Position numbers and translations under genes: made by a program
From: Caprella mutica
Taxonomy: Eukaryota; Arthropoda; Malacostraca; Amphipoda; Caprellidae
Length of the DNA stretch: 64,000 bases
NCBI GenBank assembly: GCA_947561585.1
Contig: CANNZV010000326.1
Coordinates: 307,710-371,709 of the forward strand
Direction: 5' to 3'
The notes under the pieces: model-generated
Databases searched by the model: none
Told to the model about the DNA's origin: nothing
Seen by the model: only the letters and a program-made list of their open reading frames with translations
Shown here: piece after piece, positions 22,601 to 32,700 of the stretch
Position numbering within the stretch: position 1 is the stretch's first letter
Layout: every line of letters begins with the position of its first letter

Positions 22601-24327
22601 TGAAGTATTGTTTCACTCGTATCTCAAAGCCACTTTATAACCCAGGTACACTAGAATAGTGTTCTGTGATTAATTTTTCAGAAAACTGTGGTTATTTGAC
22701 GGATAACTTACGCAGTAAATCATTTTCTATGATGTAAGCAGAAAATACTCAGGTATTCTCATAACTCAGCTACATTTCATAATTCTGGTCCTTCATAACT
22801 CAGAACTTCATAGCGTCACACTGGTAAATTGCTACCCTTCAATTGTTAATTGCGGCTCTATCAAGAGAAAAACATTCGAACCGCAATTACATTAAAATGT
22901 TGCAAATAAGCGCAGTGCATGCTGTAATTTCTTACTTTATGTTTATAACATGTGTTTTGAAACTATGATATTTCTGTTGTTAGAGGCCGCAGTTAGTTAG
23001 TGTGCCGCAATTTACCTGCTTGACCGTAATTCAGGAGTTTGATTGTAATAGTTGGAAAATATCACTGAAACAGGAAAGATCATACATGTGCCACCCCAAA
23101 ACTCCATTATGTGCTCAGATCATTAAACAACAAATGTTAAGTATGCAGTACAAAAAAATAGCGGATACAAAACTACATTTCGGCTTCATATGAACAATCT
23201 ACAGATGTTTGAAACCACGAGTTTTCTTAAAGTTCTTAATCATCTAGTAATTGATAGGGATTAAATATCTTAAAGCCTTCGTAGCTCAAAACTATTAGTT
23301 TCTATATAGAACTGTTATGATTTTAAGATTCTTTGTACAAAAGTACATAAGAATACAACAATTAAAATTAAATTAGGTGGTATGCGACAAATAGAATATG
23401 ATAATTATCTAAATAGTTATTTTGCTGGTATTAACGTCTTTCTTATAGGAAGATACATGGAATAGTTCGATAATTCGGAATTTACCCCAGATACAATGAA
23501 CATTACATGACATATACTTGTTCCACTATTCCTTGTTTAGAATAATCGACGAAGAAATGGTTATTCTTAGATAATGATGCATAATTTGAAACCTACTGAT
23601 TCGCATCACTATTTTCAGTATACTTCGTATTTCTACATTCGTTAATTAGATATATTCAGATCCAATACTAATCCTGAAACATGGATGGTCACAAAATCTT
23701 TGTTTGTCAGTTGAACGAACCTTGCTTTGGTGGAGAGGTGGTCTTCCCAAATGCAGGGTTGCGGGTAAAGCCCAAACGGAACGCCCTCCTCTCAGTGAGT
23801 GTTGACAATTTCAAGAATTTCAATAAGAGCAGAAGTTACTCTGAAAACTGTCCATCTATCATCGGACATCAGTGGGGTGAGTTTACCTAATTAATTGCAC
23901 TATGATAATTTTCTTCAGGTGCTTAGAAGAAGTATAACTATAATACCAAACTGTATTCCAGATTATTTGCTTCAAAGTCTATTTCCTTTTCCATAGACAT
24001 ATTCCTTTCATATTTCAATGAAGTTGTATAGATAAAAAGTAGATTTTCATCTTCAGATACTCTCTGTAACTAATTATTAATCTTATTATTAATGCTATTG
24101 AGTTGCACTTTATAATTTATAACTGCGGAAATTATTGAACTTTTTATTTAGATATTTACCATTTCCAACCATTTTTTATTTCAGTGCTCTCTCAACGAAA
24201 ATTTCACATCGAAAATAGAAATTTCCTGAGTTCTGGTGAGCACAAACATTTGAGTTTCAAAACGAAATATGCGAGAAAAGTAGCATCCATCGCTATGTAT
24301 CTTTGGTTCACTCACGATGAACTATAA
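13640..24327 (+). CDS. Prolyl 4-hydroxylase alpha-subunit-like protein, likely catalytically dead
   Basis: Exons: 13640-13923, 13993-14123, 14201-14389, 16165-16229, 17124-17156, 17653-17811, 19085-19138, 19229-19315, 19552-19614, 19695-19745, 23711-23876, 24185-24327. Every junction keeps frame, giving 474 codons (family usually about 530). Residues 1-20 are a hydrophobic signal-like segment (MLMFSFIWMM). Residues 110-200 weakly resemble the P4H N-domain. From 224 the match to P4H alpha is clear: LCEKIFEPELKHPLTCGVYH, then LQPVKFERIS, and GGEVVFPNAG at 379-388 (family: GGATVFP). In working enzymes HxD plus a distal His hold Fe(II) and a Lys holds 2-oxoglutarate; here the aligned positions are A348, S350, S416 and Q426. 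Known members act in the ER lumen with PDI on collagen-like substrates; that role is doubtful here. Exon 9 uses the weak donor GTTGGT. The product might have a non-enzymatic role, or the gene may be decaying. Confidence 0.75.
14812..15130 (+). mobile_element. Decayed SINE-like copy in intron 3 of the P4H-like gene
   Basis: It contains 'ctggtaagtgattgcattcacggagtagcttttct' and, after a diverged insert, 'agctcattttgctcatagagccaatttccttttgtgtct', the same order as in the family's 3' half. The rest of intron 3 (14390-16164) shows nothing recognisable. Confidence 0.55.
16497..16835 (+). mobile_element. Decayed SINE-like copy in intron 4 of the P4H-like gene
   Basis: It contains 'agctctattctgaagaagtct', 'ttgctcttagatttttgatt', 'gtcacattccttggtaagtgactgactgcatcc' and 'tgactgcttcttccagtctcttgt', all in the same order as in the complete copy at 27328-27830. 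Its 3' end is lost. The 86-codon minus-strand open frame over it is not a gene. Confidence 0.6.
17289..17513. mobile_element. pogo/Tigger-like MITE in intron 5
   Basis: The left end CAGTAGAACTCTTCTATTGT and the right end ...CTAGAAGAGTTCTACT are inverted repeats, next to TA. The CAGTAGAAC start is typical of pogo-type elements. The element is about 225 bp and non-coding, and lies between exons 5 and 6 of the P4H-like gene. Confidence 0.65.
18228..18490. mobile_element. Inverted-repeat MITE in intron 6
   Basis: The left arm (GCGGGGCGTTTCTTTTCTAC ... TGCAGCATGAAAAA) is the inverse of the right arm (GCTGCATTTTTGTTACTACG ... CGACCCGTGTGAAATAG). A left-end fragment of a related copy starts near 53547 in gene 3. 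Non-coding. Confidence 0.6.
20161..21118. mobile_element. Inverted-repeat element (CCTGGTCACA ends) in intron 10
   Basis: The left end GCCTGGTCACACTGC pairs with the right end GTGATGTGACCGGGCCCT. The interior is richer in G+C and has internal inverted blocks built on 'aaagttcaccaccgctccgg' and 'cggtggtgaactttgcc'. Open frames in it (for example 20586-20866) have no domain. Confidence 0.6.
21210..22418 (-). mobile_element. Decayed mariner/Tc1-like transposon with about 200-bp terminal inverted repeats
   Basis: The ends read GGGTGTCCCAAAAAAAAACG and, inward from the right, AAAGTGTCCCAAAAAAACCG. The arms match for about 200 bp up to 'ccaaaaacctg(t/c)ttgcgcactttc'. Between the arms, the minus strand gives broken fragments of a DDE transposase: VVADETTFHLNGKINY near 21980-21920, then a degraded core. 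Stops and shifts make it inactive. It lies wholly inside intron 10 of the P4H-like gene. Confidence 0.75.
22585..22811. repeat. Dispersed repeat related to 33130-33360
   Basis: It shares 'agttatgaagt', 'ctcaaagcca', 'gaaaactatggttatt/gaaaactgtggttatt' and 'gataactta' blocks with the stretch in intron 12 of the downstream gene. It is probably an old MITE family; the ends are not defined. Confidence 0.5.
22812..23029 (+). mobile_element. MITE family with GGTAAATTGCGGCCC ends, copy 3
   Basis: It starts GCGTCACACTGGTAAATTGC and ends GCCGCAATTTACCTGCTTGAC. The interior matches 2414-2637, including 'attacattaaaatgttgca' and 'gttagaggccgcagttagt'. It lies in intron 10 of the P4H-like gene. Confidence 0.7.
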
Positions 24328-25798
24328 ATCGGTGCAGTTAATGTTACAGATTTACATTAACATTTGAAGGCCACATTTTTAATGTTCGATAAGTTTAGTA
24401 AAGCAAGAAGTATTTATATTTTGCCATTTGTTTTCGTCAAACTCCTCCACTCGACCCTTTACTAAATTTCTAATTCGAATAAGACTATTTTTTCCTTTGT
24501 TACCTTACACATCAATATTTGTTGAGATGTGCGTGAATCATCCTTACATGAGAATTGTTTCATTTAATTGTTTCGTATCGTAAAACTTGAAGATATTTCA
24601 CTGTTACCATTGGATTGAATAGCCATATCAAGATTTTGAGTGTTTGGGAGATAAGATGGCGCATTTGATACTGATGAACTAGTGAACTATTTGAGAGAAT
24701 TGTAATCGCACCAGCCTAGTATATTGATGAAATAAAGAATTAAAGACATTCTAGTCGATATAGCCATTATGTTGAAGCACTGAATTTTCGACAATATATT
24801 CTTTTTATCATTCGATTCTATTATCCCTTACCAGCTTCGAATAATAGAAGTAGTTTTTAGCAGGAGAAAGAACTAACTTTCTTTCAAGGGTTTATACCTC
24901 ACCCTCTACTCCTTGGAACTGAAAATGAAAACTTTGGTATCTTCGACCGCTAAATAAGAGAGGTAGTCGATTAATAAACTGAATATATTTTTTCCAATTC
25001 ATCTGTAATGCTCTTGCGTTTAATAAATCTTTCTACTGCTCTCTAGTCTCTAATCAATTGCGAAGTCATGTCCCTTCAAACGAACTAATAAAAATACTCG
25101 AGCTTTGTGTGGTTCCGTAAAAATATTTTAATTTAAAAAGTATCCTATTATATAAAATTAAACTAATTTCGTAAGCGTATCTGCAAATGCCTGATATAGG
25201 CTTAAATTCCAATTCTATACTATATCGTGTACATAGTACAGATTATTCTATCTCTGAGTTGCCTATGGGCATGATTGTAGTTTTTCTTGAATCATTTCAC
25301 TTTTACCTTCATCAGTACTTCAAAGATTTACTTAATTTTAGTTCCGACCACAAGAGTATAGCCATGATTATTTATTTGAATTGCATATCGACATTCTGGT
25401 TCTTTCTTAGTAAACTGCTTGAATGCCAACTATCGTTAATGTTTAAGCTAGTTCCTATCGCACAATTTATCAATCAGCTGCTGCAAGCATGTACATTGTA
25501 CACAGGTTTTTCACTCTCTCAATATTAAATTTTGGTTTTATTTAATTAGGTTAAAATTTAGTTCATAACTGCCTTCCTATATTTTGATTTCAACTTTTAA
25601 TTTTTTTACATTAGGCAACTAGACTGATTTTCATCTCATGAATTCAATAATTGGTACTAATGCTAATTATGCCACTTCATATCTTCATACAATCGGAGAA
25701 TTGGTGACTGTAGATTCCTTCTCTGTACACTACGGTTAGAAAAAACCCTTTGTCTGGTAATTAGAATGTACGATTTTTTCAGCATATTCACAAAGACC
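24328..25798. other. 3' flank of the P4H-like gene and intergenic sequence
   Basis: The only AATAAA near the gene end is at 24731-24736, about 400 bp after the stop codon, so the 3' UTR may be that long. Past it I see no exon, repeat end or RNA gene. The 113-codon open frame at 25187-25528 has no recognisable domain and no signs of being an exon. Confidence 0.35.
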
Positions 25799-25799
25799 G

Positions 25800-26203
25800 T
25801 GTGTTGCACTTATTTGTCATTTTTAAATTGAATGATATTCAATTAAATATATCAGAAAGTGGTATCCATGATACACCATTGTGAATTTTTTCTGCTCGCA
25901 CTATTCAAACTAACTAAAAAGCCTCCAAGAAAATGGTTTCTCTTGAAGAAAAGACATTCATTGTACGGGAATTTCTGCACATTGTAGTGGTGATGGAAAT
26001 AAATCGCAAACTTTCGTGGGCGAGGGTTTGACAAAAGTCCGCCGAAACTTCCATCGCCTCTACAATGTGAAGAAAGGACGAAAGCAAGCTCATTCAAAAG
26101 TTCCACTAATATACTTTCAACAAATATTTGGTTTTACTCTCTCAGTACCTTGAAAATAAAGTTATGGCTTTTTAAAAATGACAAATAAGTGAACAACACT
26201 GTA
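25800..26203 (+). mobile_element. Deleted mariner/Tc1-like element carrying a transposase N-terminal fragment
   Basis: The ends GTGTTGCACTTATTTGTCAT and (inward from the right) GTGTTGTTCACTTATTTGTC are inverted repeats. Inside, the + strand at about 25932-26000 reads MVSLEEKTFIVREFLHIVVV, a typical start of a transposase helix-turn-helix (S-L-E-E-K-x-F-I-V), and then breaks into stops. The catalytic part is absent. The minus-strand frame over the same place is a shadow. Confidence 0.6.
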
Positions 26204-26722
26204 CAGCACACTAAACTTTAAACTATAAAATTTAATTAAAAGAAAACAAATTCAAAACATCCATAATTTCTGTCAAGTGATTAGGGTCTTCAAATAGCCT
26301 CAAATTCAACATTGATATATAAAAAATAAATGTAATAATAATAAAATATGATTTTCACAAAAATGAAATACTTTGCAATATGATTAAGATCTTCAATAAT
26401 CAAGAATTCTGCATTTTTGAAGATGCTGCTAGCAGAAAAAAATTCTCTTCTTACGGGTGATAATACAATATTAATGTTTTATTTTTACATCCACTTCCTT
26501 TTATGATCTTAGAAAATCCGACTATATCCAAAATCTGAAGACACTTGTCCAATGTGCAAATTTCTCAATATAGCTAACAATTGCTATATTTTGAAGACAA
26601 GACTGACCGAAAACTATTTTTAACTTTATTTTCACTTCATTGTATGATTAGCTGCTTTACCGATAACCATTCTTCTTCCTGTTTTACTAGGTATTTATTT
26701 TAAGAAATACATACATGATAAT
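26204..26722. promoter_or_regulatory. Upstream region of the secreted Cys-containing protein gene
   Basis: This is the 5' flank of the gene starting at 26723. It is AT-rich with no defensible TATA box, initiator or repeat end. The promoter, if not further upstream in an unseen 5' exon, should lie here. Confidence 0.3.
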
Positions 26723-29700
26723 ATGCGCACCAAAATGTTTCATCTAACGCTACTGTGGTTAATTTGTGTGTGTATTTTAGGGACTTCTTCAACTAACGGT
26801 AAGTAAGAGATTCGCTTCATTGCTATATATTTTATAACAATTCAGTGAAGTTATTGTTGTTGTTTTTTGTTGTCAGTAACTAGAGAAGTCCTGAGAGATG
26901 TGATTCAATTGAACGTTAATAAGAAACTGAGGGATATTATACCAAATGCAAACTACTCAACTTCGGTAAGTAGTCTTCCATCTGCCTCTGTGCCTTTCAC
27001 CTGCCTCTGTGTCTTTCATTATCTACCTCTGTGCCTTTCTCCTGCCTCTGTGCCTTTCACCTGCCTCTGTGCCTTTTATTATCTACCTCTCTGTGCCTTT
27101 TATTATTTGCCTCTGTGTCTTTCATTAATTGCCTCTGTGTCTTTCATTAATTGCCTCTGTGTCTTTCATTAATTGCCTCTGTGTCTTTCATTAATTGCCT
27201 CCGTGTCTTTCATTAATTGCCTCCGTGTCTTTTATTATTTGCCTCTGTGTCTTTTATTATTTGCCTCTGTGTCTTTTATTATTTGCCTCTGTGTCTTTTA
27301 TTGTCTGCCTCTATGTCTTTTATTATTGCCCCCAGGGGCTCTATCCTGAAGATGTCTGTGGTGAATGGAAGAAAAGTGGGGTGGCGTCCCTTGGACCCCG
27401 AACTGTTGTAATTTGGATTATGGATTATCTTTTTTCATTTTTACCATGTTTATCATTTTTTAACGCTACTTGCAGTTTTAGAGGATAGCGCTAGGGTTAT
27501 GCTCTCCAACTACGAGGTCTTAGATTTTGTGTTAGGTAGGCTCGTAGGCTTCATTTACTATCACCTCTTCATTTTCCTCTTCCATCCGTGAGTGCAGCCA
27601 CCGGTGCTTGTGTCCCGTTTCGTCACATTCCTTAGTAAGTGACTGCATTCACGGAGTAGCTTTTCTGCATCCATGAGCATTGTCACCGACGGTGGTAAGT
27701 GACTTTGTTCATGGAGCCACTTTCCTCTCTGACTGCTTCTTCCAGTCCCTTGTATTTAATTTCCTTTTGACGTCAGCGATAAGTCCTTTGGTTCCGAAGC
27801 AGACGTTAAACCCCTACTAAAATAAATAAATGTCTTTTATTATTTGCCTCTGTGTCTTTTATTATTTGCTTCTGTGTCTTTTATTATTTGCTTCTGTGTC
27901 TTTTATTGTCTGCCTCTGTGTCTTTTATTATTTGCCTCTGTGTCTTTTATTATTTGCCTCTGTGTCTTTTATTGTCTGCCTCTGTGTCTTTTATTGTCTG
28001 CCTCTGTGTCTTTTATTGTCTGCCTCTGTGTCTTTTATTGTCTGCCTCTGTGTCTTTTATTGTCTGCCTCTGTGTCTTTTATTGTCTGCCTCTGTGTCTT
28101 TTATTGTCTGCCTCTGTGTCTTTTATTGTCTGCCTCTGTGTCTTTTATTGTCTGCCTCTGTGTCTTTTATTGTCTGCCTCTGTGTCTTTTATTGTCTGCC
28201 TCTGTGTCTTTTATTGTCTGCCTCTGTGTCTTTTATTGTCTGCCTCTGTGTCTTTTATTGTCTGCCTCTGTGTCTTTTATTGTCTGCCTCTGTGTCTTTT
28301 ATTGTCTGCCTCTGTGTCTTTTATTGTCTGCCTCTGTCTCTTTTATTGTCTGTCTCTGTTCCTCATTTGGTTCCGAAATAGACTTCAGAAAACTTTTTAC
28401 TCTTAATAAAAATTTTAAGTTACAAATAAACTAATGATGCAAATGCTGTAACATGATTGGTTCAATATAAATTGCATTAATCATGATCATATCTTCATTA
28501 TCAGGTGAAAGCTGAAAATGATATCACCAAATGCATTAGCGATTTATTTGTGTCTACTGAGGAGAAGACATTGCTTGACCAATATCCTAACAAGATGGGC
28601 AGTATTTTGGAGAAAATATGCCCGTGAGTATACAGCTATGCTTTTCAAATTTAGTTAATACAACAAATACAGTCTGATAAAAGTGTATCAGTTTTGATTA
28701 TTTGGTAGTTTACTAATTCCACAAAAAGAAATGTTACCATAAATGTAGTGCTTGTAGATATTGGAAAATTGGTCTGAGTTCACGATAATAAATTTGTAGG
28801 ATTTGAAAATGATAGAAAATTAGAAATTTGAGATTTTTGAATCATGCGACAACTCTTTTCTTTGATAGCAAATATCAACTATCTATAGAATATCATTATT
28901 CAATAGAAAACATCTAAAAGTGTTTTTCGATTTTGATTCCTCTTCTGATCTGTATTGCAGCGGCGCTTCTACCATTGAAAATTGTCTCTATACAAATCCG
29001 AGATGGGATATGACGGAAAGCAACAGAGAAAATGCTGAATGTTCTTACAGATGTTTGTAAGTACGCAGACAATAAGGGGATAATTTTATATTATAGATTA
29101 TATTCACAAAAGGACCTCTTCCATGCTTTTGATAATCTTTGCCTCTCTTAACCAATAATTTATGAATCTTTAAACCATCTATCTACTTTTTTATCCAGCC
29201 TTGAAAATCCTTTTCTTGTTGAAAAATGTTTCCACAACTATACAACAACTGATGAAAGTTCAGTGCAGAACGGAGCAATTCAAACCTACCGAAAAATGTT
29301 CTATGCGCTTTGCAGTACCACATCCACTAGACTCGCAGGTAAACTTCGCTATCTATGATCTTGTGAAACTTTGCTTCAACCATTTTCACTCTATTTATTC
29401 ATTTTCTCCAGATTTAGACGACTCTTCAACTTCCGATTGTATCTTGAAAAATTTATGGCAAATTGACGGATGTTTTTCGAATATCTACTCATCTCGCACA
29501 AATTCTTCCCATTCCACTTGCAGGTAATATTTTGTTTCTTAATTTCCTTGGAATCTCACCTATTTTCCCAATATACATATTGTATAAGGTTTTAATTACC
29601 ACAGTAAAATAAACGCATTTACGGATTCTAAATCCCACATTGATGCAATAACTTTGTTCTTCGAATCATGTATATATTGTATCCACATTTCTTTTATGAA

Positions 29701-32700
29701 TTAAACATTTACGGCGAATAAAGTAAATTTCAGGAAAATTGGTGTATAAAAAATTCTTTAAACAATTTTTTAAAATTTGATTGGGCTATTCTTTGTTATA
29801 AATTTATTTCTATTTATTTTCAATTGTTGAGACACTAAAAAGGCAATAAATTTCTTCTTAACCTATGTTTTGAGAGGGTACTTCTTCCTCTTTCAGCTTC
29901 GTTGATGAAGTGATGAGTTGTCTGAACATAGTAGTGGAGACCTGTGAAGATACCAAGTTGATGGCCCTTCTTAAGCTGGTGAAGGACAACACTTTGGAGG
30001 GGAGCAAATGTCTGCGAGCAGGAATTGAAGATTTATCCTTCAAACCGCCCAGAGAAGGTGAAATTATTATGCCACTCTTCTGGTGAAATGCCTTATCGTG
30101 TAAAATGGTGCACATCTCATTTTTGTTTAAATTTCTTAGGTTTAGTGAATAAAGAGAAACATGAAGCTTACAACAGTTCGTTGTTCTTCAATCACGTTTT
30201 TTTCTCTGATTCTGCTGTTGATTATCTCGCAAAGTGTAAAGGTCTCACTAGAGATGAATTCGTCCTAACTATAACAGTGAGTTTCTAAATCTAATTTCGA
30301 CCTCAAATTTCATACCCCTATTTTACTGTATCAATGGTGTGTTTTTTTTCGTTATTTGATTAGATTTTTTAATTCTGTTATTTTATCATTTGTTAAATTA
30401 TTAATTATTTATTCATGAATATGAAATAATGCGCAGTCTTCACTTTTCAGTTCCAGGATCTGTACAGTTTCAAAAGAACTCTTGACAAAATCGTACGAAT
30501 AAGCTTTAGATGCTGTTTTAAAAATACCTACAGTATTTCTGATGTCATCCACACCATTATAAGGTAAAGATTGTTCCAAATGTCTTCTAGGGACATTTTC
30601 GTTACACTTTCGGTAATTAGATAAAAGCAAGCTCCGGTTTTATAAAGACTGAAATAATTATTATACAGTATAATCATAGCTCTTTAAACATATCATTTTC
30701 TATGTGTTTAGTTAAAATAAAATTGTTTTGAGGCCTCGACTCAGCGTATATTGAAATGGAACCATGATGGAAAGTTCACTGTAGCAAATAAATTAAAAGT
30801 ATTAAAATTAAACCATAGCTAAACTCTCGTGCTCGTACTTAAATAAAAATTGGGGACATGAAAGCCCTCCACGCAAATATCCTATTTCAGTAAAATATAA
30901 TGTACAATTTTCACCAAGTTTTATGAGTGGTGTCCCTTAGACTGTACATAGATAATTTTACAAACTTTGTGAGATTTTCTATACAAATAGAATTCTTCTC
31001 GTTGTTCGTTCTATTGTTTGCCAATTTTACTTTTAATAATAATACATTTTCTTTTAACAGGCACTGGCCTGAAATTCTGCAAAAACATGACCATCTACTC
31101 AAGAGAATAGAGGGTTGTTTTGATGATCACCGTTACCATGCGATCAAAAAAGTTGTTGTCAGCACTCAAGAAACTTTGGCAGACATACGGCACACAAAAT
31201 TCTTACTACAGGGTGAGAGATCGATAAACAAAAAATAATTAGTTATTCTTCAAATAATTAAAGTAACTTATTTTAAGTATAAGTAAATAATAATATAAAT
31301 ACTCCATCCATTGTATTCGAATTTAGAATCTGTGAGCAGTTGTAGAAAAACTGTAAGGTATGGAAATAATAGGATATTAAAAAATAGCGTGACTCTTTTC
31401 TCTGATAGTACATCATCACAGTGACTCTTTTCTCTGATAGTACATCATCACAGTGACTCTTTTCTCTGATAGTACATCATCACAGTGTCTCTTTTCTCTG
31501 ATAGTACATCATCACAGTGACTCTTTTCTCTGATAGTACATCATCACAGTGACTCTTTTCTTTGATAGTACATCATCACAGTGACTCTTTTCTCTGATAG
31601 TACATCATCACAGTGACTCTTTTCTCTGGACGTACGATCATAGAAAAGAGTTTATTCTTAGTGTAGTCTCAGGTATTTACATTTATTTATTTATTTCTCC
31701 AGATTTGAACAAGTTCTTGAATCCACATTGTTTGATGAATTCTGTACGAGATACCTCTGTTTGTTTCGATGAGTACCTGCTAATTGGTGCTCTGAAAAAA
31801 CCCAAGGCAGAGAGAACCCATTTGTAAGTATAATAATAATAATATAATTATATATTCTTTGTACTAGATGTGCGTTATGATTTTTAATTCAATATTTTCT
31901 TGAATTTAACATTATTTAGGAGCATTTATTTTGACTAATAATTATTTTCCCTCTATTGAAGATTACTCTATTATTTAAACTATATACTAAAATAATTAGA
32001 GAATGCGTATTTTTGTCTATCAATTAAAATTTGAATTAGTAATGTAATTTATTGTTGCCTTGGTTATTTCCAGCTTTAACCATTCTTTAACCAGCAGATC
32101 TAATGAATAGAGTAATAGTATATAGAGTGGAATGAACTCGAAGATAAAATGTTGAAAGATCAGTTCAGTTTTATGCAAAAAATATCTAAAGAATGTCGGA
32201 GAATTTATTATTTTTTTAATTTCCCACATACCTTCACAGAATGTCCAAGAGAGTAACCGGGCAACTACTCTCCTTACAAGCATTAGTAATATTAACATAA
32301 GTGATGGCCCATAACCACATAGGTGGATCCAGGGCAACCTACACAATAGTACACGTGTAATAAGTTTATCGTTCATAGCACAATTTTGGAATCTGAGTTG
32401 CATTCAGAATAGATTATATAAATGGATATTAGAGTGAAAGAATAAAATAGAATTAAAGAAAAAAAATCTTCACTATATTTATTATGATATTGAATAAAAG
32501 TACACGTGCGTGCATTGCTCGGTATCAGGGGATTGAAAACTCGCAGCGTATTCTAGAATTTGTGCAAATTGGTAAATTGCGCGGAACATGTATATTATTA
32601 GTTAGATTGCGTTCCTTTATTTTATATCAAATAAAATCTGCCTGAACATCCATAGATTTATTTCATATGAAGAGATTATACTTTTTCTCTTCACAGACGT

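Noticed and set aside
23681..23710. Start codon at 23681 as the beginning of a separate small gene
   Set aside because: The stretch ends in a good splice acceptor (TTTGTTTGTCAG), and the sequence after it continues the P4H fold in frame from exon 10.
27830..28434. Three overlapping + strand open frames of about 184-196 codons
   Set aside because: They are the three readings of the 22-bp minisatellite inside an intron; low-complexity hydrophobic peptides with no domain.
30409..30630. Minus-strand open frame over exon 9 of the secreted-protein gene
   Set aside because: It is the shadow of a real + strand exon with matching splice sites and phase.
32020..32403. 127-codon minus-strand open frame
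   Set aside because: It lies in an intron of the secreted-protein gene, has no recognisable domain and a composition expected from AT-rich antisense sequence.
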